Origin: Sutcliffiella rhizosphaerae
GTDB taxonomy: Bacteria > Bacillota > Bacilli > Bacillales > Bacillaceae_I
Assembly (NCBI RefSeq): GCF_917563925.1
Contig: NZ_CAKJTJ010000020.1
Location: forward strand, 1-64,000
Direction: 5' to 3'
Length of the DNA stretch: 64,000 nucleotides
Below are positions 26,700 through 36,415 of this stretch, piece by piece. The first letter of the stretch is position 1, and every line of letters begins with the position of its first letter. Made by a program: the position numbers and the translations under genes. The notes under the pieces are model-generated. The model did no database searches and had not been told where the DNA came from. It was given only the letters and a program-made list of their open reading frames with translations.

Positions 26700-26731
26700 A
26701 AAACACTCCTCCCCCTAATAAATTCACATAT

Positions 26732-26764
26732 AAAAAAACCTCTAAGAATCATTCCTTAGAGGTT
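26732..26764 (-). terminator. Riboswitch-controlled terminator of the rib operon
   Basis: A perfect 10-bp stem (26737-26746 with 26755-26764) followed by seven T on the minus strand, between the FMN aptamer and ribD. Confidence 0.92.
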
Positions 26765-26840
26765 TGGTGGATTAAAATTGCGTATAGGAAAATAAACAGT
26801 GTCCGAAACGGAAATTTTCACTGTTTTTCTTGGCAATTAA

Positions 26841-26984
26841 TCCTTCTCCCATCCAGACTTTCACTGTCGGCCCTGGAGTTTCACCAGATCCACCGCTTTT
26901 CTTTTTTAAAGAAAATCGGGTCACGGACTAAGAAGCAGATGCTTCATCACCGCCGGTAGGGAATTTCACCCACCCCCGAAGGAC
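26841..26984 (-). promoter_or_regulatory. FMN riboswitch (RFN element) of the rib operon
   Basis: On the minus strand the conserved opening TCCTTCGGGGGTGGGTGAAA, the CCTACCGGCGGTGATGAAG block and the closing AAGTCTGGATGGGAGAAGGA are all present. FMN should terminate the transcript before ribD. This is the second RFN element of the window; the other controls ribU. Confidence 0.97.
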
Positions 26985-27057
26985 ATTATATGTAATTATG
27001 TAGCTATCTTAATTATCTTAGCATATCTTTTGGAAAAGTGAAATTTTCTGATTCCAT

Positions 27058-27141
27058 TTACACGATAAATATCCAATAGATGAGTCCCCAAACTAAAGCA
27101 AGAGCAAAGAGAATCCCTAGTAGAATCCAGTTTTTTTTCAT
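27058..27141 (-). CDS. Predicted 27-residue membrane peptide
   Basis: Starts MKKNWILLGILFALALVWG and ends with IYWIFIV: two lysines, one hydrophobic helix of about 22 residues and a TAA stop at 27058. The purine-rich GCAGGTAAG lies ten bases before the ATG. It is not in a larger frame and lies about 75 bases upstream of the rib riboswitch. The length and composition resemble small single-span membrane peptides. No family is recognised and expression is unproven. Confidence 0.5.
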   Translation of the reverse strand: MKKNWILLGILFALALVWGLIYWIFIV

Positions 27142-27273
27142 GTTGGCTTACCTGCTTTCTATTTCTAGTCAAACGGCTATGTAAAAATCCTGTGTTAACT
27201 TTAAGCAAACAGAGCTTACTCAAGTAAAGGTCCTGTAAAACAGCGGAGGTACAATTTAAATCAACAGAGCCAC

Positions 27274-27302
27274 TAAAAAAAGAGAGAGCATTTCTGCTCT
27301 CT
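27274..27302 (-). terminator. Terminator of ppiB
   Basis: An 8-bp stem (27283-27290 with 27295-27302) with a 4-base loop and seven T on the minus strand. Confidence 0.88.
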
Positions 27303-27307
27303 TCGTT

Positions 27308-27745
27308 TTATGCGTCCTTTACTTCCACTTTTTCCATAACATCGCCATTTTTCATATTTCTAGCAGTTTCAAGTCCAGAAGTCACTTTCCCGAATACAGT
27401 ATGTACTCCGTCTAAATGCGGTTGTGGCTGGTGAACAATAAAGAATTGACTCGAACCAGTATCTCTACCGGCATGTGCCATAGAGAAAACACCAGCTTCA
27501 TGCTTATGAGGGTTACCTTCTGTTTCACACTTAATTGTTGTACCACTTCCACCAGCACCTGTACCTGTTGGATCTCCACCTTGACTCACGAAACCTGGAA
27601 TAACACGATGGAAGGTAACTCCGTTGTAGAAACCTTCGTTAGCTAGCTTTTCAAAGTTAGCCACAGTATTTGGTGCTTCGTTTGGGTAAAGTTCAAACTC
27701 AATTTTCTCGCCATTTTCCATTAGTATGTATCCTGTTTTTGCCAT
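27308..27745 (-). CDS. ppiB: Peptidyl-prolyl cis-trans isomerase B (cyclophilin)
   Basis: A 145-residue cytosolic cyclophilin that speeds up cis-trans isomerisation of X-Pro bonds. Active-site residues are in [19 protein letters not shown] and [17 protein letters not shown], plus [11 protein letters not shown]. The true start is the ATG at 27745 behind AAGGAGTG; the frame extends to a GTG at 27754 inside that site. It is monocistronic with its own terminator. In B. subtilis ppiB lies close to lysA as here. Confidence 0.96.
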   Translation of the reverse strand: MAKTGYILMENGEKIEFELYPNEAPNTVANFEKLANEGFYNGVTFHRVIPGFVSQGGDPTGTGAGGSGTTIKCETEGNPHKHEAGVFSMAHAGRDTGSSQFFIVHQPQPHLDGVHTVFGKVTSGLETARNMKNGDVMEKVEVKDA

Positions 27746-28120
27746 AGTTAACACTCCTTTTTGTATAAATCAACCATGTCTTATCATACATGAAAATAAC
27801 CGGAAAAGGAAGTAAGAGGGATATGAATCAGCTTAGTCATTTTTTTGCTTGATAGAAGATTATGATTAATGGTACTCGCTCCGTGTAAGTTCGATTAATT
27901 TCTATTGGTATATAGGCTAAGTTTCTTCCCTATGCTACTGAGAGCTTTTTCTTCTGTAATAGTCTAGCTCTTTTGAAATTCCATTCCGGTGGTGAGGATA
28001 TTTTCTGCACCTTTTCGGACTCTTTTTCGTTATTATACTGCCGATGAGGACCCTTTCTCCCTAGGACTTGCTCTTTTCTACCTTCATTATTACTATTGCA
28101 TAATATCATTGTTCCGTATC
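27746..28120. other. Gene-free stretch between ppiB and lysA
   Basis: About 375 bases. No frame longer than about 30 codons with a ribosome-binding site, no clear riboswitch. Presumably holds the ppiB promoter. Confidence 0.6.
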
Positions 28121-28155
28121 AAAAAACCGCCGAGATACTAATCCTGGCGGTTTTT
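28121..28155 (-). terminator. Terminator of lysA
   Basis: A 5-bp GC core (28127-28131 with 28146-28150) extended by A/T pairs and a T-run on the minus strand, ten bases after the lysA stop. Confidence 0.85.
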
Positions 28156-28164
28156 GGTAATTAA

Positions 28165-29490
28165 TTACTTTGTGACCTTACTCTTACTTTGATAAGGTAC
28201 ATCTAATCGTACGAGATCTTCGAAGGATTCTCGTCTGATTACTAGTTGCGCTTCTCCATCCTCGACGAATACAACTGCTGGTCTTGTAATACGGTTATAG
28301 TTATTTGCCATTGCATAGCCATAGGCGCCCGTACAAAATACTGCCAGATAATCCTTGTGATTTGCTTTTGGTAAAGGAAGATCCCAAATAAGCATATCAC
28401 CGGATTCGCAGCATTTTCCAGCAATGGAGACCTTATCATCTGCCACATCATTCACTCGATTGGCTAGGACCGCTTCATATTTTGCCTGATAAAGTGCAGG
28501 TCGAATATTATCTGTCATTCCCCCATCCACAGCTAAGTAATGACGGATATTGGGAATCTCTTTTTTTGATCCAACTGAATAAATCGTTGTACCGGCATCT
28601 CCTACTAGCGAGCGGCCAGGTTCTATCCAAATTTCAGGCATGTTTAATGCATGATCGGTAACAAAAGCTTTGACATCAGCAATAATTTCTTCCACATATA
28701 CAGATGCTGGGAGTGGGGTGTCCTCTTTTGTGTAGCGAATTCCAAATCCGCCACCCAAGTTTACAACTCTTGCTTCAAACCCTTCCGTTTCCTTCCAATC
28801 TTTTAGGGTTTCGAAAAGCTTTCCAGCCGCAAGTTTAAAACCTGTTGTTTCAAAAATTTGTGAACCTATATGGCAGTGTATTCCGAGCAAATCCAAATTA
28901 GAGGCTGAAAAAGCAATTTTCATTGCTTCATGAGCCTGCCCACTTTGAAGGTCAAAGCCGAATTTTGAATCTTCCTGACCAGTTAAAATATAGTCATGCG
29001 TATGTGCATTGATACCTGGCGTTACACGCAGTAAAACAGGCATCATATAATCATGTTTTTCACAGATTTCATTTAACATGGAAAGTTCAAGGAAGTTGTC
29101 CACTACTACGCATCCGATTTTGTTTTTCACAGCCATCTCAAGTTCTTCTTCGCTTTTATTGTTCCCATGAAAATGGATACGCTCAACGGGAAAGTCTGCG
29201 ACAAGTGCGGTATAGAGCTCCCCACCAGATACCACATCCAAAGATAAACCTACTTCTTTAACAAGTTGAAACATGGCAACAGACGAGAATGCCTTACTTG
29301 CATAGGCAACTTGCGCTTGTACTCCAAGGTTTTGAAATGTTTTTTGAAAATCTCTCGCACGCTCACGAAAAAGTGCAATGTCATAAATATAGAGAGGGGT
29401 GCCGTATTGATTTGCCAGCTCTATTGTATCCACTCCACCAATTTCAAGATGTCCTTTATTGTTTACTTTGCTAGTTCCATGAAAGTACAT
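28165..29490 (-). CDS. lysA: Diaminopimelate decarboxylase
   Basis: A 441-residue pyridoxal-phosphate enzyme that makes lysine from meso-diaminopimelate, in the cytosol. PLP-lysine is in AYASKAFSSVAMFQL; the catalytic HIGSQIFE, GGGFGIRY, EPGRSLVGDAG and CCESGDML motifs follow. AGAGGGG precedes the ATG. In B. subtilis it lies downstream of spoVAF as here. No lysine riboswitch is visible in the 200 bases upstream. Confidence 0.97.
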   Translation of the reverse strand: MYFHGTSKVNNKGHLEIGGVDTIELANQYGTPLYIYDIALFRERARDFQKTFQNLGVQAQVAYASKAFSSVAMFQLVKEVGLSLDVVSGGELYTALVADFPVERIHFHGNNKSEEELEMAVKNKIGCVVVDNFLELSMLNEICEKHDYMMPVLLRVTPGINAHTHDYILTGQEDSKFGFDLQSGQAHEAMKIAFSASNLDLLGIHCHIGSQIFETTGFKLAAGKLFETLKDWKETEGFEARVVNLGGGFGIRYTKEDTPLPASVYVEEIIADVKAFVTDHALNMPEIWIEPGRSLVGDAGTTIYSVGSKKEIPNIRHYLAVDGGMTDNIRPALYQAKYEAVLANRVNDVADDKVSIAGKCCESGDMLIWDLPLPKANHKDYLAVFCTGAYGYAMANNYNRITRPAVVFVEDGEAQLVIRRESFEDLVRLDVPYQSKSKVTK

Positions 29491-29604
29491 ATTCCCTTTT
29501 CCCCTCTTACCGATTATTTGAATATAATATTACCTTATTCTTTACCCCTATAAATTGGGTGTGTGATAGCCTTGATAAGAAAAATAAAGGCTACATTTGA
29601 ACAG

Positions 29605-29636
29605 AAAAAACAGCTAAACAGAATTAGCCGTTTTTT
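29605..29636 (-). terminator. Terminator of the spoVA operon
   Basis: A 13-base arm pair with one mismatch (29605-29617 with 29624-29636) flanked by A/T runs, 70 bases after the spoVAF stop. Confidence 0.85.
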
Positions 29637-29704
29637 CTTGCTTTTATCCTGTACTTAATTAAAATAAACTCTACCATAACTGTCATGGTCTATCAAGCGA
29701 ATAT

Positions 29705-31195
29705 TCATTCAATTGAATTATCTTGAGGTTGTCTAAAACGATTTTTGGGATGAACAATACTTGGACGGATTTTTGCTCCAGGAGTACTTCTTCTTATTAA
29801 TATCATTAATAAAGCTTTCGGACTAAACGGAATGAACGGCCATAAGTAAGGGGTGTTAAGTGATCTTGTTCCTACCAGCAATAATATGAACAACGTTATT
29901 CCAATGACAAGCCCCTGTACTTTGAATAATGCAACACTAATTAATAAAAGTAACCTGACTATTTTATTTGCCACACTCAATTCATAACTTGGAGTCGTAA
30001 AAGAACCAATTGCAGCAACGGATACATACAGAATTACTTCTGGTACGAATAGACCCACGTCAATTGCTATCTGTCCTATTAACACAGCTGCTATTAAACC
30101 CATTGCAGTTGATAGGGCAGTAGGCGTATGAATAGCTGCAAGCCTTAAAAATTCCACACCAATATCTGCTAAAAATATTTGAAAGACTATCGGAATATTT
30201 GACTCTTCATTTGGCCCAATAAAGCTAATTGGTTCTGGTAAAAGTTGTGGTTCTAATATCATCAAAAACCATAATGGCAATAGAAATAATGATGCGAAAA
30301 TCCCACAAAATCTGACCCACCTTACAAATGTTCCGACAGCTGGAGATTGTCGATATTCTTCCACATGCTGTACATGGTGAAAAAAAGTAGTAGGGGTAAT
30401 AATTACACTTGGCGAAGTGTCTACCATTAGAATGACATGACCTTCTAAAAGGTGTGTAGCTGCAATATCAGGTCGTTCTGTATATCTGACAAGAGGAAAA
30501 GGGTTAAATCCTTGTTTGACGAGAAACTCTTCCACCGTTTTATCGGCCATGGTCAGTCCATCAATGTCAATGCTTTTTACTTCTTTGCGAACGACATCTA
30601 CTAGATCTGTATCAGCAACATCCTTTATGTATGCGAGGCAAATATCGGTTTTCGACCGTTCGCCTACTTGGAAAATTTCATAACGAAGCCGTTCATCCCT
30701 TATTCGTCTGCGTGTAAGTGCTGTATTAACAATAATGTTTTCCACGTAACCGTCACGAGCTCCACGTACAACTTTTTCTGTATCGGGCTCTTCAGGGTTT
30801 CTCCCAGGATATGAACGGGTATCAATGACAAATCCGCTTTCTTCCCCTTCAAGAAGAATTACTATCAATCCACTAAGTACTTGGTCTACCACTTCGTCCA
30901 TATATTCGATTGTTTCCACTTGTTGGTTAACAAGACGATTGAATATGATTTCTTTTACCTTATATGTTTTTCGCTCCACATCATTAATATGAAGGAGTTC
31001 CTCCATAAGTTCTATAATGAACATGGTGTCACATAATCCATTCACATAATAGATGTTTAGCTCTCTTCCTAATACGGTTATTTTCCTAACGCCAAGGTCA
31101 AAGCTAACGTCCAGTCCCACTTCGTCTTTGAAGAATTTTTCATTATTCGTCAATTTCGGTGATATCGGAACTTTTTCCATTCCATTGTGAGACAT
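29705..31195 (-). CDS. spoVAF: Stage V sporulation protein AF
   Basis: A 496-residue membrane protein of the GerA/SpoVAF family. It has a soluble N-terminal half, then hydrophobic helices ([58 protein letters not shown]). The family motif [21 protein letters not shown] is present. It lies in the spore inner membrane region and modulates dipicolinic acid release on germination. Start at 31195 is tentative; the preceding spoVAEa stop overlaps. It is the last gene of the spoVA operon. Confidence 0.93.
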   Translation of the reverse strand: MSHNGMEKVPISPKLTNNEKFFKDEVGLDVSFDLGVRKITVLGRELNIYYVNGLCDTMFIIELMEELLHINDVERKTYKVKEIIFNRLVNQQVETIEYMDEVVDQVLSGLIVILLEGEESGFVIDTRSYPGRNPEEPDTEKVVRGARDGYVENIIVNTALTRRRIRDERLRYEIFQVGERSKTDICLAYIKDVADTDLVDVVRKEVKSIDIDGLTMADKTVEEFLVKQGFNPFPLVRYTERPDIAATHLLEGHVILMVDTSPSVIITPTTFFHHVQHVEEYRQSPAVGTFVRWVRFCGIFASLFLLPLWFLMILEPQLLPEPISFIGPNEESNIPIVFQIFLADIGVEFLRLAAIHTPTALSTAMGLIAAVLIGQIAIDVGLFVPEVILYVSVAAIGSFTTPSYELSVANKIVRLLLLISVALFKVQGLVIGITLFILLLVGTRSLNTPYLWPFIPFSPKALLMILIRRSTPGAKIRPSIVHPKNRFRQPQDNSIE

Positions 31196-31754
31196 TATAC
31201 CCATTCCTCTCTAAAATAATTTCGACGGCTTTTCTAGTAATCGGTGCACCTATTTTTACATCATCTCTTCTGGCCATCTTTCCTATATCGCCTATCCCAA
31301 CTATGAGCGGAATATGTAATTCATCCAGACAATATACGGTATCACCGTTTATTCTTCCAATATCCATTTCTTGTATTCCACTTTTATCAACTCCATGGGA
31401 AGATACTTGCAGATCTCTGTCCACCGTTACATGTACTTTTGTCCATTCGGATTGATGTGTTTTGGAAGCAACAGCAATGACACCAAGCACTTCGATTTGT
31501 TCATGCGTCACTACATATCTTAACGCCTGCTCTCCAGCCCCTTCCCCTAAAAATCCACTATCATCAAACATAACAAAAACGGGTTCACTTTTAGCTTTGA
31601 GAATTAGTTTTACTAGCTCCGACCCACTTAGAAGGGTAGGGTTTCCAAAGGATGCCGAAATGCATCTCCCACCATAATACTTCGCAACATATTGAATGGT
31701 TTTCTTTGCATATACATCTCCATCAGTTATTAATATGACCCGTTTTTTTATCAT
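31143..31754 (-). CDS. spoVAEA: Stage V sporulation protein AEa
   Basis: A 203-residue soluble protein of the SpoVAEa family, the same length as in B. subtilis. The opening [19 protein letters not shown] and [18 protein letters not shown] are typical. It is part of the machinery for dipicolinic acid movement in the forespore. It overlaps the tentative spoVAF start by about 50 bases. Downstream of spoVAEb with only a six-base gap. Confidence 0.92.
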   Translation of the reverse strand: MIKKRVILITDGDVYAKKTIQYVAKYYGGRCISASFGNPTLLSGSELVKLILKAKSEPVFVMFDDSGFLGEGAGEQALRYVVTHEQIEVLGVIAVASKTHQSEWTKVHVTVDRDLQVSSHGVDKSGIQEMDIGRINGDTVYCLDELHIPLIVGIGDIGKMARRDDVKIGAPITRKAVEIILERNGYNVSQWNGKSSDITEIDE

Positions 31755-31760
31755 GTGGAC

Positions 31761-32111
31761 CTATCCTTTCGGCTTAAAAATAAGCGCTACAAGAAAAGAG
31801 AAAAGTATTGCCGCTGATATTCCCGCTGAAGTTAACTCAAAGATCCCCATCCCTATTCCTATAAATCCATGTTTTTCAGATTGATGCATTGCCCCATGGA
31901 GAAGGGAGTGTCCAAAGCTAGTTATCGGCACTGTTGCACCTGCACCTGCAAAATCAATTAATTTATCATATAAGCCAAATCCGTCCAATACCGCTCCTGC
32001 AACGACAAACGTACTCATTACATGTGCAGGTGTAAGTTTGGCAAAATCCAAAAGTAACTGACCAATTACACAGATAATTCCACCTACTATAAAAGCAATA
32101 AGATACTCCAT
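31761..32111 (-). CDS. spoVAEB: Stage V sporulation protein AEb
   Basis: A 116-residue membrane protein homologous to SpoVAC ([20 protein letters not shown]). With SpoVAC and SpoVAD it takes part in dipicolinic acid uptake by the forespore. The start at 32111 ([11 protein letters not shown]) follows AAGGGTGG; the frame runs on to 32150 without a site. It lies one base after spoVAD. Confidence 0.92.
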   Translation of the reverse strand: MEYLIAFIVGGIICVIGQLLLDFAKLTPAHVMSTFVVAGAVLDGFGLYDKLIDFAGAGATVPITSFGHSLLHGAMHQSEKHGFIGIGMGIFELTSAGISAAILFSFLVALIFKPKG

Positions 32112-32112
32112 G

Positions 32113-33123
32113 TTATGGATCCACCCTTTCAAGTACCACTCCATGTGCAATTGTTGGAATGGATTCCTTTTGTTGAATCATCGTAGGGCTTAAAAGGGCA
32201 CCAGTAGCAACTACAAATATCTTTTTCAGGATGCCTGTTTTCAGTTCATTCATGAGATGAGCATATGTGACTACTGCACAACAACCGCAGCCGCTTCCCC
32301 CAGCATATATGTTCTGATCAGGTCTGAATATCATCAGCCCACAATCACTGTGCTTCTCCGAAATATCATAACCATCTTCCTTTAATAATTCTTTTAAAAT
32401 CGGACTTCCAACACCTGAAAGATCTCCGGTAACAATTAAATCATACTGATCTGGATGTTCATTTAAATCCTCAAAGTGTTGCCAAATAGTATTAGCGGCT
32501 GCCGGCGCCATTGCAGATCCCATGTCAAACGGATCCGTTATGCCCAAGTCCATTACTCTGCCAATTGTTGCAGAAGTTATTCTTATTGGACTTGGCTCTC
32601 TACTAATAAGTGCTGTCCCAGCCCCAGTAACAGTAAATGTCGCTGAATCCGGCTTTTGCCCACCATATTCTGTTGGATAACGAAACTGTCTTTCCGCTGT
32701 TGCATTGTGACTGCTAGTAGTTGCAAGAACCCTATTAGCAAATCCGCCATCCACTAGTGCAGATCCAACCGCCAATGTTTCCATCGATGTGGAGCATGCG
32801 CCAAACATACATAGAAATGGAATTTGGTTATGTCTTGCTACATAATTTGCAGTAACATTTTGATTCAATAGATCTCCAGCCAAAAAAAGGTCAATATCAG
32901 AATAGTCTAATTCCGCTTTTCCTAAACACACATTAATCGATTGCTCCATCAATCTTCTCTCTGCAAGCTCCCAACTGTCCTCCCCACAATGAAGCTCAGG
33001 ATAGGCTTTATCAAAAAGGGAACCGAGCGGCCCTTTTGCCTCTTTAGGTCCAACTACTGTTCCACTTGCATTTATATAAACTGGATTTTCAAATACCCAA
33101 CTTTGTTTGCCAACTAATCTCAT
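32113..33123 (-). CDS. spoVAD: Stage V sporulation protein AD
   Basis: A 336-residue thiolase-fold protein that binds dipicolinic acid directly. Recognised by SVFENP-like start ([20 protein letters not shown]), [36 protein letters not shown] and [18 protein letters not shown]; the catalytic thiolase residues are replaced in the family. Start at 33123, seven bases after GGAGG; the frame begins with TTG one codon earlier. Middle gene of the operon. Confidence 0.95.
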   Translation of the reverse strand: MRLVGKQSWVFENPVYINASGTVVGPKEAKGPLGSLFDKAYPELHCGEDSWELAERRLMEQSINVCLGKAELDYSDIDLFLAGDLLNQNVTANYVARHNQIPFLCMFGACSTSMETLAVGSALVDGGFANRVLATTSSHNATAERQFRYPTEYGGQKPDSATFTVTGAGTALISREPSPIRITSATIGRVMDLGITDPFDMGSAMAPAAANTIWQHFEDLNEHPDQYDLIVTGDLSGVGSPILKELLKEDGYDISEKHSDCGLMIFRPDQNIYAGGSGCGCCAVVTYAHLMNELKTGILKKIFVVATGALLSPTMIQQKESIPTIAHGVVLERVDP

Positions 33124-33135
33124 CAAAAAACCTCC

Positions 33136-33594
33136 TCACCATGTAATGCCATGGAGTAAGTACCTGATCATCCCTACTATATAGGCTGCTACAACGCCGA
33201 ATACAATGACACTTCCTGCAAGTTTGAACATATTTGTCGCAACCCCAAGTACAATTCCCTCACTCCGATGCTCCATCGCTGCACTTGTCATGGAGTTGGC
33301 AAAGCCAGTAACAGGTACAGCTGAGCCTGCTCCAGAAAACTGACCAAGTTTATCATATAAACCAAACCCAGTAAGAAGTGCTGAAAATAGGATTAGTGTA
33401 GCTACAGTCGGATTTCCTGCGTTTTTCTCAGAAAAATGAAAAACCGACATGTAAAAATTTTGAATCCCCTGTCCAATCAGGCAAATAGCTCCACCTACCA
33501 AGAAGGCTTTTATGCAATTCATAACATAGGGTGGTTTTGGCTGAAACTTTTTGATGCTTTCTTTATAGTTATCTTTTATTTTCTCGCTCAACAC
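33136..33594 (-). CDS. spoVAC: Stage V sporulation protein AC
   Basis: A 152-residue membrane protein with the SpoVAC signature PPYVMNCIKAFLVGGAICLIG and [20 protein letters not shown]. In B. subtilis it acts as a mechanosensitive channel for dipicolinic acid efflux. The GTG at 33594 is seven bases from AAAGGTG; a GTG at 33600 is too close to it. Ten bases separate it from spoVAD. Confidence 0.94.
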   Translation of the reverse strand: MLSEKIKDNYKESIKKFQPKPPYVMNCIKAFLVGGAICLIGQGIQNFYMSVFHFSEKNAGNPTVATLILFSALLTGFGLYDKLGQFSGAGSAVPVTGFANSMTSAAMEHRSEGIVLGVATNMFKLAGSVIVFGVVAAYIVGMIRYLLHGITW

Positions 33595-33609
33595 TTTCAC
33601 ACACCTTTT

Positions 33610-34032
33610 TTACAAATTGACAAACACTAACCAATGATAAAGGGAGCCAATTATTTTTCCAAATACAATCGCCATTAATAGAATAGCCATGTGACCGTCT
33701 ACACCAATTCTTTTAGCGAGTATTGGTAAAACATTTAAAACCTCTGTTAAAGCTGCAGCCAATAATCCAATAAAGATGCCGCAAAACATACCGATCGGAA
33801 TTGCAATAATGGATGGTAGGTGAAAGGATACCGAATTCAAACTGATCCAACTGCCAAATAAGGCACCACAAATTACTCCCCATTCATAGCCATGTAAGTA
33901 TTTAATTGTTTTAGTAAGCTGTGTTAGTCTCGGTATAATGCCCAAAACTGCAAGGAATGCTACAAAACCAGAACCAACTGCGAGTCCACCAGCCAAACCT
34001 AGAAATACGACAAAGACTATATTAATTGTCAT
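33610..34032 (-). CDS. spoVAB: Stage V sporulation protein AB
   Basis: A 140-residue membrane protein with four to five hydrophobic helices (FVVFLGLAGGLAVGSGFVAFL, IIAIPIGMFCGIFIGLLAAA, MAILLMAIVFGKIIG). Length is as in B. subtilis (141). Acts with the other SpoVA proteins in dipicolinic acid transport. The start overlaps spoVAA by 11 bases. Confidence 0.93.
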   Translation of the reverse strand: MTINIVFVVFLGLAGGLAVGSGFVAFLAVLGIIPRLTQLTKTIKYLHGYEWGVICGALFGSWISLNSVSFHLPSIIAIPIGMFCGIFIGLLAAALTEVLNVLPILAKRIGVDGHMAILLMAIVFGKIIGSLYHWLVFVNL

Positions 34033-34642
34033 TTATGTTTTTTGAACTCTCCTTGTTTTCATTCATGATGACATACTGATCTAAGTCTTGCTGATAGTTA
34101 AACATTTCTACTTCTAGTGGACTCGGTTCTTCGTTAATTCTTTTCCTGAAAACATGATTAAAAAAGAGAATCATTCCTAATCCTAATCCAATGGAATAGG
34201 GAATTTGTAGTAACAGTGGTTTTTCGTCATCTAATCCTGTTATGGTTTTAAAGATTTTTTGATGTACAACTCTCATGCTGACATCTTCGTGGAAGTTCAT
34301 AATCGCAAGTGCAGCCCCTAAAAACAAAAGCAACCAAACTGCAATAAAAAAAATGGGCTTGAACTGTTTTTTTTTATAAACTATTTCAACAATTGTTTGG
34401 GCAGGTCCGAATGTTTGAATATCGATATTTTTATCAATAAGATGGATTTCCTCTATAATCCTCATTACATCAAGTATTTTAATTGATTTATCATTCACAT
34501 TTACATGGTATATTTCCATTTGGCGAACCTTATCGATTGTTCTCGAATCAGCAACCAGTTGTGCGACATCTTCTAGTCTGACTATTTGATTAGGATTTAC
34601 TTGTATTCGATGACGAAGGCGCAAATATAATGATTTGTCCAT
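34022..34642 (-). CDS. spoVAA: Stage V sporulation protein AA
   Basis: A 206-residue protein, same length as B. subtilis SpoVAA. A soluble N-terminal part (MDKSLYLRLRHRIQVNPNQ, LEDVAQLVADSRTIDKV) is followed by two TM helices near 117-137 and 160-178. Start at 34642 after GGAGG, inside a longer frame. First gene of the operon; its expression in the forespore is expected from the promoter at 34681-34710. Confidence 0.94.
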   Translation of the reverse strand: MDKSLYLRLRHRIQVNPNQIVRLEDVAQLVADSRTIDKVRQMEIYHVNVNDKSIKILDVMRIIEEIHLIDKNIDIQTFGPAQTIVEIVYKKKQFKPIFFIAVWLLLFLGAALAIMNFHEDVSMRVVHQKIFKTITGLDDEKPLLLQIPYSIGLGLGMILFFNHVFRKRINEEPSPLEVEMFNYQQDLDQYVIMNENKESSKNINDN

Positions 34643-34680
34643 CTTGCAAACACCTCCTGCCAAAAATGGGATTGTCCCTT

Positions 34681-34710
34681 TAGTATGTATTAGTGGGAGA
34701 ATTACCATGC
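34681..34710 (-). promoter_or_regulatory. Sigma-G-type promoter of the spoVA operon
   Basis: On the minus strand GCATG at 34706-34710, 18 bases, then CATACTA at 34681-34687, a perfect match to the -10 consensus. It lies 40 bases ahead of spoVAA. Confidence 0.8.
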
Positions 34711-34798
34711 AAAGGAAAAAAGGAGTCCAACAATTACCATTTCGGCGAAAAACGATGCAATTATTGATGGAGTAGACTTGTTAGGCTCCTGCTAACAG

Positions 34799-34833
34799 AA
34801 AAAAACCGTATAGACATCACTCGTCCATACGGT
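34799..34833 (-). terminator. Terminator after sigF
   Basis: A 7-bp stem (34805-34811 with 34827-34833), a further 3-bp inner stem, and seven T on the minus strand. It directly follows sigF. Confidence 0.88.
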
Positions 34834-35572
34834 CTTTCATTTGCTGCAATATTTTCTTTTCCAACCGACTTACTTGTACTTGAGATATCGCTAGTCGCTG
34901 GGCAACTTCGGTTTGGGTTTGATCTTTATAGTATCTGAGATAGACAATAAGTCTTTCACGTTCATCTAATTCTTCAATGGCTTCTTTTAGTGCAATTTTA
35001 TCGAACCACCGATGTTCCGAGTTATCTGCTATTTGATCTAGTAAAGTTATAGGGTCTCCATCATTTTCATAGACCGTTTCATGTATGGAAGACGGAGCTC
35101 TCGCCGCTTCTTGCGCAAGGACCACTTCCTCGGCAGTTATTTCTAAAAATGTAGCAATTTCATTGACGGTCGGAACCCTTCCATTTCTTTTAGAGAGTTC
35201 GTCCTTTGCTTTTCGAATTTTGTTTGCCACTTCTTTTAAGGATCTACTCACTTTTACACTGCCATCGTCACGAATAAAGCGTTGTATCTCGCCAATTATC
35301 ATCGGAACGGCATAGGTGGAAAATTTTACATCATAGGAAAGATCGAACTTATCGACGGACTTTAATAAGCCGATACAACCTATTTGGAACAAATCATCAG
35401 GTTCATAGCCTCTATTCATGAAACGTTGAACAACAGACCATACAAGCCGCATATTTTTTTGGACAATTAAGTCCCTTGCTTCTTGTTCCCCTGATTGACT
35501 GCGGTGAATCAATTCTTTTACTTCGTGATCTTTTAAGTATGTTTGTGCTTGGTTTTTGACCTCGACATCCAT
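34817..35572 (-). CDS. sigF: RNA polymerase sigma-F factor
   Basis: A 251-residue sporulation sigma factor active in the early forespore. Region 2 (KNMRLVWSVVQRFMNRGYEP, DDLFQIGCIGLLKSVDKFDL, FSTYAVPMIIGEIQRFIRD) and region 4 (DERERLIVYLRYYKDQTQTE, AQRLAISQVQVSRLEKKI) are complete. SpoIIAB holds it inactive until SpoIIAA is dephosphorylated. AAGGAGC precedes the ATG, and it lies 12 bases after spoIIAB. Confidence 0.97.
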   Translation of the reverse strand: MDVEVKNQAQTYLKDHEVKELIHRSQSGEQEARDLIVQKNMRLVWSVVQRFMNRGYEPDDLFQIGCIGLLKSVDKFDLSYDVKFSTYAVPMIIGEIQRFIRDDGSVKVSRSLKEVANKIRKAKDELSKRNGRVPTVNEIATFLEITAEEVVLAQEAARAPSSIHETVYENDGDPITLLDQIADNSEHRWFDKIALKEAIEELDERERLIVYLRYYKDQTQTEVAQRLAISQVQVSRLEKKILQQMKDRMDE

Positions 35573-35584
35573 AGGCTTAGCTCC

Positions 35585-36025
35585 TTAATTACAAAGCGCT
35601 TTGCTCGTAGTTAAATACTTGGTCATACGGATTGAGGTGCCGGTTTCTCTTGATGATTGAATGTCTACATAATCCATGAAGTTTTCCATTATGGTAAACC
35701 CCATACCAGAACGCTCGAGCTCAGGCTTAGTAGTATACAATGGCTGTCTAGCTTCCTCTAAGTTTTCAATGCCCTTACCTTTATCTCTAATTGTAATATG
35801 GGCAGCTCCCTCTTCTAACTCAACTGAAATATACACAACAGCATCAGGGTCATTTTCATACCCATGGATAATGGCATTTGTAACCGCTTCTGAAACAACT
35901 GTTTTAATCTCAGTCAATTCATCCATTGTCGGATCCAATTGCATGATAAATGCCGCTACTGTCACCCTTGCGAATGATTCATTTTGGCTTAGCGCAGAAA
36001 ACTGCAGGTTCATCACGTTTTTCAT
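35585..36025 (-). CDS. spoIIAB: Anti-sigma F factor and protein kinase SpoIIAB
   Basis: A 146-residue GHKL-fold kinase that both binds SigF and phosphorylates SpoIIAA. The N box [14 protein letters not shown], the G1 box [11 protein letters not shown] and the G2 box [15 protein letters not shown] are present. GGGGGTGG precedes the ATG. It overlaps the spoIIAA stop by one base (TAATG), as in the B. subtilis operon. Confidence 0.97.
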   Translation of the reverse strand: MKNVMNLQFSALSQNESFARVTVAAFIMQLDPTMDELTEIKTVVSEAVTNAIIHGYENDPDAVVYISVELEEGAAHITIRDKGKGIENLEEARQPLYTTKPELERSGMGFTIMENFMDYVDIQSSRETGTSIRMTKYLTTSKALCN

Positions 36026-36375
36026 TACGCCACCCCCAATTTTTCAAGGGCATTTTGTTCACTTTCCTCTAGACGGATTATTTTAAATAATCCTGACATT
36101 TCAAATAAACGCTTCACAGGCGGTGAAATGGAACAAACCACCATTTCGCCTCCATTATTTTTAATTTGTTTATACCTGCCCAAAATTACCCCAAGCCCAG
36201 AACTATCCATGAACGATAATTGCTTTAAATTCAAAATAATGTGCGTGATTTGATGCTTTTCAATGATTCCTGATGCTTTCTCTCTCAAGTTTTCAGCAGT
36301 ATGATGATCCAATTCCCCAGCTAAACGGATACATAGGACATTTTGTTTTACTTCCAATTCAACGGTAAGACTCAC
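36025..36375 (-). CDS. spoIIAA: Anti-sigma F factor antagonist SpoIIAA
   Basis: A 116-residue STAS-domain protein. The phosphorylated residue is Ser58 in [15 protein letters not shown], as in B. subtilis. When dephosphorylated by SpoIIE it binds SpoIIAB and frees SigF in the forespore. The start is a GTG, after AAGGAGG. First gene of the spoIIA operon, behind the sigma-H-type promoter at 36416-36443. Confidence 0.97.
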   Translation of the reverse strand: MSLTVELEVKQNVLCIRLAGELDHHTAENLREKASGIIEKHQITHIILNLKQLSFMDSSGLGVILGRYKQIKNNGGEMVVCSISPPVKRLFEMSGLFKIIRLEESEQNALEKLGVA

Positions 36376-36415
36376 TGCACTTTCCTCCTTGTGGAAACTT
36401 TGTTCAGTGAGTCAA

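Noticed and set aside
26996-27223. A 75-residue frame on the minus strand upstream of the rib operon
   Set aside because: No sign of a family and no ribosome-binding site; the 27-residue membrane frame in the same place is a better candidate.
29491-29704. A lysine riboswitch upstream of lysA
   Set aside because: None of the conserved L-box segments could be recognised.
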